DNA of 64,000 nucleotides from CAZCWM01 sp964622625 (lineage in GTDB: Bacteria > Planctomycetota > Phycisphaerae > Phycisphaerales > Phycisphaeraceae), in NCBI GenBank assembly GCA_964622625.1, contig CAZUUQ010000002.1, positions 1 to 64,000 of the forward strand, read 5' to 3'. Made by a program: the position numbers and the translations under genes. This document shows, one piece after another, positions 47,616-57,100 of the stretch. Every line of letters begins with the position of its first letter. The first letter of the stretch is position 1. The notes under the pieces were generated by a model that was not told the origin of the DNA, did no database searches, and saw only the letters and a program-made list of their open reading frames with translations.

Positions 47616-50065
47616 GACGGGCTCCCGTTGTCGCCGCCACGATTCTCACCGGTGCTGCTCTCGACCTGGTACGCCACGGCGGTGGCGATCGGTCCCAGCA
47701 GGCGGGTGGCGCCGCTGGGCGGAGCGCCGGTGGCCAACGCCGCCGATGCCAGGGAATCGCCCATGCGGCGGCTCTGCATCGAGCCGTAACTCGAACGTGT
47801 CACGTCCTGCCCGTCGGCCCGGTTGAAGACCAATCCTGAGAGATTGGCGCCGATGGACCACAAGTGGTCGGCCGCCCGCTCCGCCATGGGACGCTGCTCG
47901 CCCCGGGACACCGTCAATACCACGCCATCCACATGGGCCGAGATCAGCGAGGCTTCGAGGCTTCCGAGGATCGGGCCGGTGTCGAACAGGATCACGTCGT
48001 ATTGCCCCTTGGCCTGCTCGATCAGATTCTGAAGCGAACGCGGCGAAAGGGTGGCCGCCTGATGAGCCTGCGCGGCTCCCACAGGCAGAATGTCCAGATC
48101 CGGCAGGCCAATGTTCTTGACGCACTGGTCCAGCACGGCTTGTCCGGCCAGCACATCGAGCAGGCCTAGGAGTGTATGCCGCTGACCGGAGAGGCCTTCG
48201 TCGATCTGCTCGCGGCGCAGCAGCCCCATGGCCACGAGCGTCTCTCCGAGCTTGCGGCCGGTGCTTGCGGCCAGCGCCAGAGCTTCGTCAAGCTGGGCGG
48301 CGCTGATCGCGCCCTGGTGCAGGAGGATCTGTCCGAGTTTGGGATGGATGCGCGCCTCGCTGCGGGTGGTCAGGCCGGCTCCGACGATGTCGCCGTCGAT
48401 CAGCAGGGTGCGCATGCCGCAATGGGCGAAGGACAGGCCCAGAGCGAAGGTGAGACTGGTCTTGCCCGTGCCAGGTGCGGGGCTGGTGACCGCGAAGACG
48501 CGGTTGTTGTCGCCGTCGCCGGAGAGCTGGAGCATGGTGCGGATGTGATGGACGCCGAAGGCCGCGACAGTGACCTGTTCGGGGTCGGTCATGTTCTCCG
48601 GCAGGGCGGGCAGGATGCCGAGCATGCGGATGCGCTGGCGCGTGGTGTAGGTTGCGTCGTCGGAGGTTCTCAGGCGACGGTCGATCAGGCCCACGAGCAT
48701 GACCAGTCCCAGTCCGAAGCTGCCGCCGGCCATGCCGCCCAGGGCGGCCAGTTGTTTGCGCTTGCCGGCATTCGAGGGAAACAGCGGATCCTCGCCGAAG
48801 CTCATGGGCGTGACACGGCCATACACGCGCGATTCGAGCGTCAATACATTGAGCCGGTCACGGTATCGCTGAAGATCGGCGTTGACCGATTCGAGATCCT
48901 CGTGCAGCTCCACGATGCGATGGTGCTTCTCAGCCAGTTCACGCCGCTCGATATCGAGGACCTCGAGCAGTTGCTGGCGTTCGGCGCGGCGGGCGAGCAA
49001 CTGGGGCTGGGACATCAGCTCGAAGCGGTCTGTGGGCGCGGCGGCAACGCCCGTGGAGCCGGTGCCGCGCCGACTCTCGTTGTATTCCCGCGCATAGCGG
49101 TCGATGATGGCTTCAATGGCCTCAAGCTTGTGCCGCTCGTCAACAACGAGGCGGTGATTGAGGTTGAACTTGGCACTGAGCACGGCAATATAACTTTCCT
49201 GGTCGCGCTTCTGATTGAGGTAATTGCGCATCGTGGGGTCGGCGGACGCGATCTCGATCGGCGCGAGATCGGCCGCCGGCGTCTCGCTGGTGTCATTGCT
49301 CTGGCCCCCGTGCAGGGTGGCCAGAGCGATCTCGATGCGGCGAAGATCATCCTTGATCTCCTCGATCTGCTTGATCTTGGCGTTGAGCAGTGGGCCCAGA
49401 TCGTCGCTGCCGTAGGTCTCGGAAACCTCACGGATCTGCTGGGTGAGCTGGCGGGACTGGCTGCGTTTGGCCACGAGCTGCTCATTGAGTACGTCGAGGC
49501 GTCGGTTGTCAGCCTGCGCGTCGAATTCAGGCCGCAACTGAATGTAGGCGCGGATGATCGCTTCGACGCCGGCCTTGGCCACCGCCTTGTCTTCGTCGGT
49601 GAACATGACGAGAATTTCACGACTGCGGGACGGGTGGCGGACGGTCAGACGCGAGGAGAAATCACCAAGGGAATAATCGCGCCCCGCCGAGAGCCATAAT
49701 TGCGAGCCGCGGGCCATGTTGAGGTTACGCTGTCCCTGCATCAGCTCGACTTCGCGTTTGACGAAGTGTTCGAACATCGGGCCGATGCTCTGCTCCTCGG
49801 TCCTGACCAGGACGGCGGGCAGTTGCGGCTCCACATCGATGCGTCCGATGCTGGTGAACTCAAGCGGGACGGCGTTCCATGCCGCCGCCGCTCCGCCGAG
49901 CAGCCCGGCCAGCCCCAGACCGACCGCCCAGGGGTAGCGGCCGCGCAACAGGCGATGAGCCTTATGCAGCGGGTTGGCATGATGATCGGCATGACCGTCG
50001 GCCGGCAACGCATCCTGTCCGACCGGCAACACGGGGTACACACCGTCTCGAAGGGCCTGGCTCAT
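47612..50065 (-). CDS. Wzc-like chain-length/autokinase protein with MshEN-like insertion
   Basis: 817 residues. Two membrane helices (about 46-66 and 441-461) bracket a coiled-coil periplasmic region, as in Wzz/Wzc co-polymerases. The cytoplasmic ATPase has Walker A' SPAPGTGKTS (528-537), A'' TLLIDGDIVG (553-562) and Walker B YDVILFDTGP (689-698). Between A'' and GLLDVLAG (634-641) lies an inserted block (574-629) with two copies of a KLGxxL-x4-G pattern, typical of MshEN/GspE-N domains that bind c-di-GMP. The C-terminus has no Tyr cluster, so autokinase activity is doubtful. It overlaps both neighbours by 4 nt and should set polymer length for the EPS. Confidence 0.9.
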   Translation of the reverse strand: MSQALRDGVYPVLPVGQDALPADGHADHHANPLHKAHRLLRGRYPWAVGLGLAGLLGGAAAAWNAVPLEFTSIGRIDVEPQLPAVLVRTEEQSIGPMFEHFVKREVELMQGQRNLNMARGSQLWLSAGRDYSLGDFSSRLTVRHPSRSREILVMFTDEDKAVAKAGVEAIIRAYIQLRPEFDAQADNRRLDVLNEQLVAKRSQSRQLTQQIREVSETYGSDDLGPLLNAKIKQIEEIKDDLRRIEIALATLHGGQSNDTSETPAADLAPIEIASADPTMRNYLNQKRDQESYIAVLSAKFNLNHRLVVDERHKLEAIEAIIDRYAREYNESRRGTGSTGVAAAPTDRFELMSQPQLLARRAERQQLLEVLDIERRELAEKHHRIVELHEDLESVNADLQRYRDRLNVLTLESRVYGRVTPMSFGEDPLFPSNAGKRKQLAALGGMAGGSFGLGLVMLVGLIDRRLRTSDDATYTTRQRIRMLGILPALPENMTDPEQVTVAAFGVHHIRTMLQLSGDGDNNRVFAVTSPAPGTGKTSLTFALGLSFAHCGMRTLLIDGDIVGAGLTTRSEARIHPKLGQILLHQGAISAAQLDEALALAASTGRKLGETLVAMGLLRREQIDEGLSGQRHTLLGLLDVLAGQAVLDQCVKNIGLPDLDILPVGAAQAHQAATLSPRSLQNLIEQAKGQYDVILFDTGPILGSLEASLISAHVDGVVLTVSRGEQRPMAERAADHLWSIGANLSGLVFNRADGQDVTRSSYGSMQSRRMGDSLASAALATGAPPSGATRLLGPIATAVAYQVESSTGENRGGDNGSPS

Positions 50066-50751
50066 GAGGGCACTCCCGATCGCATGGTTCTGATGGCTTC
50101 GCCGATCAAATCGATGAATTGCTCGGCGATCTGCAGGCGGTGTCTGCGGTCGGCCCCAGCAGACTTGAAGACCAGTTGCACCTGGGCGGCGCCGAAGAAT
50201 TTCTGCGTAGCGTCGGCCTCAACTTCCCGCACGCCACGCATGTCGGGGGCGATGCGGCCGTCGGGCAGCACCATGAAATTATAGATCCACAGCCGGCCGG
50301 CACTGCCGAAGCGGCTGATGGCGAACTCGTACTCCATGGCCTCGATCACCAGATCATCGACGACGAAATGCTGCGGTACGCTGCTCTGGAGCGTCCAGCC
50401 GGAGTTGGGGTAGCAGTTCGGGGGGTAGTGCCCGACCATGTCGCGGGCGTTGCGGCACTGGACGATCAGCAGCCCCACGTGTTCGCCGATGCCGACGTGC
50501 GTGTAGTTTCTGCTGAGCACCTTGTTGGCCGACAGTAGACGCAAGGCCTCCTGGGCAACCTGTTCGTCTCTGCCAACCCATGGGCCGAAGGACATGGGAA
50601 TCGCCTCGATGGCCTGCCTGGCGCGGTCGTGGAAGGGCGCGGCATCGACCGGCTTGGGCCGCCTGGATCCCTCGGCGGCGGCGGCGGCAAGCACCAGGGC
50701 CGCGGCTAGCGGATACAACCAGAGGCGTCGCATTGTCCTGTCGCTGTTCAT
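50062..50751 (-). CDS. Exosortase-associated EpsI-like protein (DUF3485)
   Basis: 229 residues. A hydrophobic N-terminus (LWLYPLAAALVLAAAAAEG) is followed by the EpsI-type domain: IPMSFGPWVGRDEQVAQEAL, the NYTH segment, CRNARDMVGHYPPNCYPNSG, and WIYNFMVLPDGR. EpsI domains occur fused to or next to exosortases in EPS loci, with no known biochemical function. The protein is expected to be periplasmic and membrane-anchored. It starts 30 bp after the exosortase stop and overlaps the Wzc-like start by 4 nt. Confidence 0.86.
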   Translation of the reverse strand: MNSDRTMRRLWLYPLAAALVLAAAAAEGSRRPKPVDAAPFHDRARQAIEAIPMSFGPWVGRDEQVAQEALRLLSANKVLSRNYTHVGIGEHVGLLIVQCRNARDMVGHYPPNCYPNSGWTLQSSVPQHFVVDDLVIEAMEYEFAISRFGSAGRLWIYNFMVLPDGRIAPDMRGVREVEADATQKFFGAAQVQLVFKSAGADRRHRLQIAEQFIDLIGEAIRTMRSGVPS

Positions 50752-50781
50752 GCGTTCTCGATTCGGCCATTTCGGCTGTAG

Positions 50782-51669
50782 TTATTCATAGGCAAGCGTG
50801 AAGGGCGAAACCGGCAGCAGCGCCCAGCGCAGCAGCCGGATGATGCCCAGCAGGATCAGGAAGGCCACGGGCAGCATCAGCCAGCCGGTGGCGTCGTGGA
50901 ACTTTTCGGCGAAGGCGTCGGTCATGTGGCCGTAGACGAGGACCGTGGGGATCAGGCGGATGACGTTGCAGGCGATGGCCGACAGGGGACTGACGGCGAG
51001 GATCAGGAAGCGCACGTACTGGCGCAGCGGCGTGCCGAACGCAAACCCGTAGGACACCAGCAGCAGGGCGAAGACCATGCGCATGCCGTTGCACGCCTCG
51101 GCGATGGCGACCTGCACACCGTTGACCATCAGAAGATTGCCGGCCCGCTGGACGTCGGTGCCGAAAAGCTCGAGGACCGCGGCCGTGGCGGCGGCGGTGG
51201 CGGTCTGGAGGGGCACGGCCAAGTCAAGTCGAATCTTGCCTGGCACGGGTATGAGAAAGCCCAGTACCACGAACGCGGGCAGAAACTTGAGGAGCACATC
51301 GGTGCCCAGGACGGTGATGGCGGCGCCGATGGCCATGAGGACGGCCCCGCCATGCCAGTAAGCCTGGGTGGCGTGGTAGAAGCCGATGTAGGACAACAGC
51401 CAGCCGCCGCCCAGGATCAGCAGGCCGATCCAGTTGCCGCGGGGCACGGCCGCGCGCAGCCGGCCGCGGCGGACCCAGGCCATCCAGACCGCGACGAAAG
51501 GCACAAGGATGATGTGGCTGGCCTCCTCGTCGCCGAAGGCGATCTGTGCGATGTCCAGCCAGGCGCGCCATTGCACGGCCACGGCGGCGAGTACAAGCAC
51601 CGCGGCCGCGGCCATGTGGGCCGGTGTCCACGGATTGCGCATCTTGATGCCGAACACTCTGACTGACAC
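50782..51669 (-). CDS. Exosortase (PEP-CTERM-type transpeptidase)
   Basis: 295 residues, about eight transmembrane helices. The three catalytic residues of the exosortase/archaeosortase family are present: Cys193 in VAIAEACNGMRMVF, Arg238 in ACNVIRLIPTV and His258 in EKFHDATGW. LPAFVVLGFLIPVPGKI is also typical. The family cleaves a C-terminal sorting helix (PEP-CTERM or similar) from secreted proteins at the inner membrane. No protein in this window ends in a recognisable PEP-CTERM signal, so substrates are elsewhere or the signal is variant. Within the family, subtype cannot be assigned from sequence alone. It lies 34 bp after the preceding gene. Confidence 0.93.
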   Translation of the reverse strand: MSVRVFGIKMRNPWTPAHMAAAAVLVLAAVAVQWRAWLDIAQIAFGDEEASHIILVPFVAVWMAWVRRGRLRAAVPRGNWIGLLILGGGWLLSYIGFYHATQAYWHGGAVLMAIGAAITVLGTDVLLKFLPAFVVLGFLIPVPGKIRLDLAVPLQTATAAATAAVLELFGTDVQRAGNLLMVNGVQVAIAEACNGMRMVFALLLVSYGFAFGTPLRQYVRFLILAVSPLSAIACNVIRLIPTVLVYGHMTDAFAEKFHDATGWLMLPVAFLILLGIIRLLRWALLPVSPFTLAYE

Positions 51670-51703
51670 TGTTTGGCTTCCCTGGGATCGTCGATTTACA
51701 GGA

Positions 51704-52720
51704 CTACATGGGACGTCCCATGCCGCGGGACGCCGCCCCCGCGTCTTCGCTTGTGCCGGCGTAAAGACCCTTGCGGCCGACGACCTCGCCGACCACCTGC
51801 CGTCGGGCAGGGACGATCGCCCCCGGACCGATGACCGAATTAACCACCACCGCCTCGGGACCTACTTCGGCCCCGGCGAGAATGACCGAATCGTGGATGC
51901 GGGCCCGGGGGCTGACACTGGCGCCCGGCTCCATGATGGTGAAACTGGTGCGCCATGATTCCTCGTAAGGATCGTGGCGTACCTTGTCACCCTCGCGCCG
52001 GCTCAGCGCCTCGATGCGCAGGGCGTGAATGTAATCGGCCAGCGTGCGGATCGGAAACGCCGCCGGTTCATCCAGACGTGTGACCTCCACGTGGAATCGC
52101 CCGGCGATCTTCGGCAGTGCCTGCTCCTTGAGATCGACAAACCCCACATCGGCAATCCGCTCGGTCACGGCACAGCGAAGCAGCATCGTGCCGCTGGGGA
52201 AGCCGTCCGCCTGGGCGACGACCGTCACGTCGCCACCGGCGGCCGCAAGCCGGCCGAACAACGCAGGCATCGGGGCGACGAGCAGTTGGGCGGCTTGGGC
52301 CACCAGTACACGGTCGTTGGGTTCGTAGTCGGCTGTCACATCCCGGAGGACGCCGCCCGTGCCGCGGAATTGCTGCGGATCTCGCTGTACTGTGATATGC
52401 GCCCGGCCGCCGCCACGAACGACGGGCGGTTGTGAGGTGTGATCGATCATGACCCGCACGGGCAGGTGCGCCATGTCCAGATGCTCGGCCAGTGCGTCAA
52501 GCTGCTGCTGCCACAGGTCCATCAGCGAGCCGCCGCTGGTCACCGGCAGATCGATCAGCGAGCGCTCGATGCCGCTGCTCAGCGGTGTGGCGCGCACCTT
52601 CCCTGCCAGCAGGATCACTTCCCGCAGCGTGCCGGTCTCGGGCCGGCAGACGGTTACGCCGGTTGCGGTTGACGGTTTGTTGTCCTTGACGTGCACCACG
52701 CCCCCTGCCTCGCGATTCAT
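51704..52720 (-). CDS. Degenerate NDP-sugar pyrophosphorylase-like protein with hexapeptide repeats
   Basis: 338 residues. The N-terminal half has a nucleotidyltransferase-like fold, but the signature reads EVILLAGKVRATPLSSGIER where active enzymes have a GxGTRL loop, so catalysis is doubtful. The C-terminal quarter has a short left-handed beta-helix (SPRARIHDSVILAGAEVGPE, then VVVNSVIGPGAIVP). The position, between a WecG-type glycosyltransferase and the exosortase, suggests a role in sugar supply or in regulating synthesis. A related hexapeptide stretch is found in the phosphoglycosyl transferase of this operon. I cannot name a substrate. The last 25 residues are Gly/Ala-rich. Confidence 0.75.
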   Translation of the reverse strand: MNREAGGVVHVKDNKPSTATGVTVCRPETGTLREVILLAGKVRATPLSSGIERSLIDLPVTSGGSLMDLWQQQLDALAEHLDMAHLPVRVMIDHTSQPPVVRGGGRAHITVQRDPQQFRGTGGVLRDVTADYEPNDRVLVAQAAQLLVAPMPALFGRLAAAGGDVTVVAQADGFPSGTMLLRCAVTERIADVGFVDLKEQALPKIAGRFHVEVTRLDEPAAFPIRTLADYIHALRIEALSRREGDKVRHDPYEESWRTSFTIMEPGASVSPRARIHDSVILAGAEVGPEAVVVNSVIGPGAIVPARRQVVGEVVGRKGLYAGTSEDAGAASRGMGRPM

Positions 52721-52836
52721 TTGCGACGTTTTTACCGCACAGTGTCCGGTGACCTCCGGTTGGTTACGGACGTCGCATCCCCTGCTACTTTATGCGCCCG
52801 CGGCCCCTGGTGTTCGCCGCGAGGGGGATGGGCGGG

Positions 52837-53730
52837 TCAAAGCGGCATCGGCGGGCGCCCGCCGTGCCGGCCGCGCCACCGCTGACGAAGACTTCCCATA
52901 AACAGTTCGACCGCAAATGGGAAGCCCTGCAGCAGATAGCGTCTGGCCAGCTTCCGCGGCTCCTGGCACAACCGGTGCAGCCATTCCAGACCCACCCTCT
53001 GCACCCAGCGCGGGGCACGACGCACTTGACCGCACAAAAAGCTGAAACTGATGCCCACACCCATCCACCAGGCCTGGGGAGCTGCGTCCCGCAGCATGGC
53101 GATGATCTGTTCCTGCCTGGGAGCGCTTAGGGCCACGAAAACGATATCCGGACGAGCCTCGGACAGGACGCGGCGGATTTCGGCCATCGTTGGGGCGTCG
53201 CGTTCAAAGCCAAACGGCGGGCAGAGCGTACCAGCGCAATGCAGACCTGGGTGCCTGGCCTGGAGGACCGCCGCAGCGCCTTCTGCTGCTCCGGGATCGC
53301 CGCCAAGTAAGAAAATGCTCCGTGCTTCCCGTGCCGCCGCCGCGCTGAGAGTGCTGATGAGACTGGAACCCGCCACGCGCTGCGGAAGCGGCGTGCCCGC
53401 CAGCCAACTTGCCCAGATTAACGGCATTCCGTCGGCTACCCGCAGCGTCGATTGTTCACATGCCGCCCGAAATGAGCGATCGCGGCGCAGCAAGCGCAAG
53501 TGATCGAGGTTGTGGGTCACGACCCACCCCCCCCGGCCCGCACGGAGACTCGCCATCACCCATTCGATGGCCTGAGCTTCGGTTACGGCGTGGACGGTGC
53601 CATCCAGGAGGCTGACCAGTGGCTCAGTCAACGGCGGGGTGGTTGGGGGCGCTGTAGAGGACATGGACTGGGTCATGATCGGTTGGGGCACACGTTGGTT
53701 TGAGTTGCCATGGTTGAAGCTGGGTAACAT
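52837..53730 (-). CDS. WecG/TagA/CpsF-family glycosyltransferase (GT26)
   Basis: 297 residues. THNLDHLRLLRRD, the STLRVADGMPLIWASWLAG block (VADGMPL, 98-104), FVALSAPRQEQIIAML (PRQE, 204-207) and GVGISFSFLCGQVRRAPRWV followed by GLEWLHRLCQEPRKLARRYL are diagnostic of GT26, which transfers a sugar such as ManNAc or ManNAcA to a lipid-linked acceptor. It would extend the primer made by the phosphoglycosyl transferase. The start is ambiguous: Met at 53730 or 53676, neither with a strong RBS. It is first in the exosortase operon and divergent from the modular glycosidase. Confidence 0.93.
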   Translation of the reverse strand: MLPSFNHGNSNQRVPQPIMTQSMSSTAPPTTPPLTEPLVSLLDGTVHAVTEAQAIEWVMASLRAGRGGWVVTHNLDHLRLLRRDRSFRAACEQSTLRVADGMPLIWASWLAGTPLPQRVAGSSLISTLSAAAAREARSIFLLGGDPGAAEGAAAVLQARHPGLHCAGTLCPPFGFERDAPTMAEIRRVLSEARPDIVFVALSAPRQEQIIAMLRDAAPQAWWMGVGISFSFLCGQVRRAPRWVQRVGLEWLHRLCQEPRKLARRYLLQGFPFAVELFMGSLRQRWRGRHGGRPPMPL

Positions 53731-53735
53731 CGCGG

Positions 53736-53764
53736 TTGTGTGCGGTCGGCTGGGCGCGTATACT
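53736..53764 (+). promoter_or_regulatory. Candidate promoter of the modular glycosidase gene
   Basis: TTGTGT and TATACT are separated by exactly 17 bp. The -10 matches consensus at five of six positions, the -35 at three. The repeat pair beginning 10 bp downstream could be an operator. Confidence 0.35.
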
Positions 53765-53773
53765 TAAGTTTTG

Positions 53774-53812
53774 TGCCCGATAACTCGGCAAGGCTCATGC
53801 CCGATAGCTTGG
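53774..53812. repeat. Two imperfect 15-bp direct repeats
   Basis: TGCCCGATAACTCGG (53774-53788) and TGCCCGATAGCTTGG (53798-53812) match at 13 of 15 positions and are 24 bp apart centre to centre. They lie at the expected start of the glycosidase transcript. The spacing is close to two and a third helical turns. Confidence 0.5.
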
Positions 53813-54113
53813 TCCGCCGCATTCGGCTTGGCCGGGAGACCAGGCTTGTGAGGACAGGCAGTGGCAGGGTGTATCAGGGGAGATTCATTGAAACTTGTGA
53901 ACCATGGCCCACCACAGTCGGCTTAGCCGCCGGGGTGCCGCTTTGACCGGATCGTACCGCCTGTAACGCCTGCCTTAACTTCCCAGACTACCAGCATTCC
54001 TCAACTTGTGGAATGCATACAGCAGAAATCTTAGCTTTCCGGTTCGGGAGGCCGTGCATCAACGGTGCAAGCTGACTGTTTACGGCGGGATTGTTTTTAC
54101 AACGAGGTGTGTG

Positions 54114-57100
54114 ATGAACGCAGCGGCCCAGCGAATGACGAACTCAGGACGTCGACTGGCCCGTCCCATGGCGGGGTGGCTGGCGGTATTGACGGCGGCG
54201 TTGCTGCTTGGGTGGCTGCCGTGGTCAGGGTTGCCGAGCGCGTCGGCCGCAGAAGAGCAGCCGACGACGCAGGACGTGGCCGAAGTCGAGACCCCGGGCG
54301 AACCCGAGGTTGTGGACAATGGTGAAAACGAAGTCCAGAGCGATGCGCTGGATGAGAGCGGTGAAGAGGCCGACGCGTCGGACCAGGCGCTGGTCGGCGA
54401 CTTTAATCGCGACGGCCTGGTGGATAGCCAGGACGTGGCGTTGTTGCTTGCCGCTCTGGCGGATCCTGAGCGGTATGTACGTGAAGTGGATGCGACGCTG
54501 ACACTTGAGCAACTGGCGGCCTTAGGTGACTTCAACGGCGACGGGGTGTTCGACACCACCGATCTCGACCTGTTCTGGGCGGCGGTGCTGGAGACCGAGT
54601 CGACCTCGGGCGACTGGAGCGAGGATGAAGCCGGCCAGGGTACTGAGCAGGAACAGATGCAGACCCTGCTGGAGGAACTGAAGCAGCAGATGACCGACGC
54701 AGGCCAGCTTGATGAGGATTCGCAGGATCTGACGTCGATGAGCCTGGCGCTGGCGGATACCAGCTCCGAAGTTGAACTCAGCGGCAGTGAGCCGGCCGAC
54801 ACAACGAAAACGCGCGGTACAGCGGTGCGCGGTTTCCATAGTGGCGGGGGCGTGTTGCGGACGGCGGGATCGGGCGGCGGCGGTGGCGGCAGCTCCGGCG
54901 GCGGCCTGCCGAGCAGCGGCGGCGGTGGCAGTGGTGGCGGCGGTGGTGGCGGTGGCTCATCCAACGGCGGGGGGGCAGGCGTGCTGCCTGATGACACCAC
55001 CGGGGGAACTGGGAGCATCGGCGACGGTACAGATACCTCGGCCGGCGGCAATACCGGCGGGTCGGATACTGCCGAACCGACGGATCCGACCGGCTCGACA
55101 GACGGCGATACGGCCCCCACCGACCCGACGGCAGGCAACGAGCCCACGCCTACCACGGACCCCACGGATCCCACCGAACCCACAGTGCCCGGGGACACCA
55201 CGGGCGGTGATACCGGCGACGGGACCGTGCCCACGAATCCCTCTGATTTTCCCTTCGGTGGGGGCGAGCCAACGCCCCATACCGATCCCGTGCCCACACC
55301 TCAGCCAAGTATTGACGTGCAGATGAGCGGCTGGAGCGATGTGCACACGGTGCCGCTGGGTCAGGTTGAGCTCGGTCAGACCGCAAGCCAGGCGGTGACC
55401 ATCCGCAATCTGGGCACCGCCGACCTGCGCGTGACCTCGGTCAGCGGCGCCAATAGTGCATTCAGCATAAGCCCGACCAATGGTGGCGGCGGCGGCGATG
55501 ACTGGTTGATTGCCCCGAACGGCAGCCGTTCGATGACTGTCACCTTTGCGCCGCAGACAGTGGGTTCGGCCAGCACCACACTGACGATCGCCAGCAACGA
55601 TCCGGCGCGGTCGTCGTACAGCCTCAAGGTGGAGGGTGAGGGCTTCCGCGTGCCCACGCCGAAGATTGACGTGCGCTACAGCGGTATTGTCAGCGCCCAG
55701 AACATGGCCTTTGACACCGTGTACCTGGGCCAGCAGCGGACGCAGACGGTTTCGATCCACAACCTGGGCGATGCCGACCTGGTGGTGACGTCCATCGACG
55801 GCCTGCCGGCGCCCTATACGACCAGTCCGAGCAACGGCACCGGCAGCGGCGATGACTTCACGATCGCGCCAGGCGGCAGCCGCAACCTGGACGTGACCTT
55901 CGCGCCACAGACCGAGGGCAACTTCGCCGGCACGCTGTGGATTCGCAGCAATGACCCGGACCGTGCCGCGTGGACGCTGCTGGTGAGCGGACGCGGTGCC
56001 GTCGAGCCCCAGCCGCAGATCGACGTTCGCCAGGGAAGCACGCCGAATATCCGATTGCTGGCGTTCGACAATGTCGAAATCGGCCAGACCATGAGCGTGG
56101 CTCTTGCCGTGGCCAACACAGGCACGGCCGACCTTCGCATCAGCCATGTGTCAGGTCTGCCGGCGGCCTACCAGGTGCAGCCGGCCAATGGCTCGGGCAG
56201 TGGCGATGACTGGGTGATCGCGCCCGGCCAGACGCAGGCGATGACCATTGTCTTCAGTCCCCAGCAGATCGGCTCACACGCCGGCACGCTGGTCCTCACC
56301 AGTAACGATCCGAACGCAGGTCAGTACAACATTGCGGTCACCGGTGCTGGACAGGCCGTTCCCGAGCCCAACATCGCGGTGGATCTGGTCGGCGGATCGG
56401 CCAACGTCCAGAGCGTGAGCTTCGGTCAGATCGAAGTCGGCCAGACATCCCAGCGGACCCTTACTGTTCGCAACACAGGTGATGCGGAACTTATCGTGGA
56501 TCGGGTTTCCGGACTGCCGACGGGCTTTTCAGTGGATCCGGCGAACGCCAGCCCCGGTGTCGGTGACTGGCACATTGCCCCTGGCGGAAGCCGCAATTTC
56601 ACGCTGACCTTCACACCGACCTCGGTGGGCGGTTTCGGTCACACCCTGACGATTCACAGCAACGATCTGGACGCTGCGACCTACGCCATCGCGGTGCAGG
56701 CTCAGGCAGTCGCCGCCGCGGCCCCGGTGATCGACATCACCGGCGAGGGCGTGAGCAGCAATCTTCAGGCTGTAAGCTTCGGCACGGTTTTCATCGGCCA
56801 GAGCGCGGCCAAGGGACTGATTCTCTACAACAAGGGCGACGCCCCGCTGGTGGTGACCGCAGCCACGCCCGGGGCGGGCTACAGTGTGTCGCCCGTCAAT
56901 CAGACCGGCAACGGCAGCGACGACTGGACCATCGCGCCGGGGGCTCTGCGTACGATGACCGTAAGTTTTACGCCAACCGCCAGCGGCGTGAATTCCTCGG
57001 TACTGCTGGTGACCAGCAATGATCCGCAGCGGCCGAACTACACCATCGCCCTTACCGGCAGTGGGGCAGTGCTCGACCCTGTTGTGGACGACGATCCCGA

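Larger units (their letters stand above)
53731..54113. other. 383-bp divergent intergenic region and leader of the glycosidase gene
   Basis: It contains a plus-strand promoter candidate (TTGTGT at 53736, 17 bp, TATACT at 53759), which would give a leader of about 340 nt. Just after the predicted start site lie two direct repeats (TGCCCGATAaCTcGG at 53774 and TGCCCGATAgCTtGG at 53798). A hairpin GCATTCC-9 nt-GGAATGC lies at 53994-54016. A minus-strand TATACG overlaps the same promoter and may serve the WecG gene. No gene is evident. Confidence 0.5.

Noticed and set aside
47612..50065. Functional tyrosine autokinase
   Set aside because: The C-terminus lacks a Tyr cluster and Walker B reads DTGP rather than DTPP, so only a Wzc-like ATPase is claimed.
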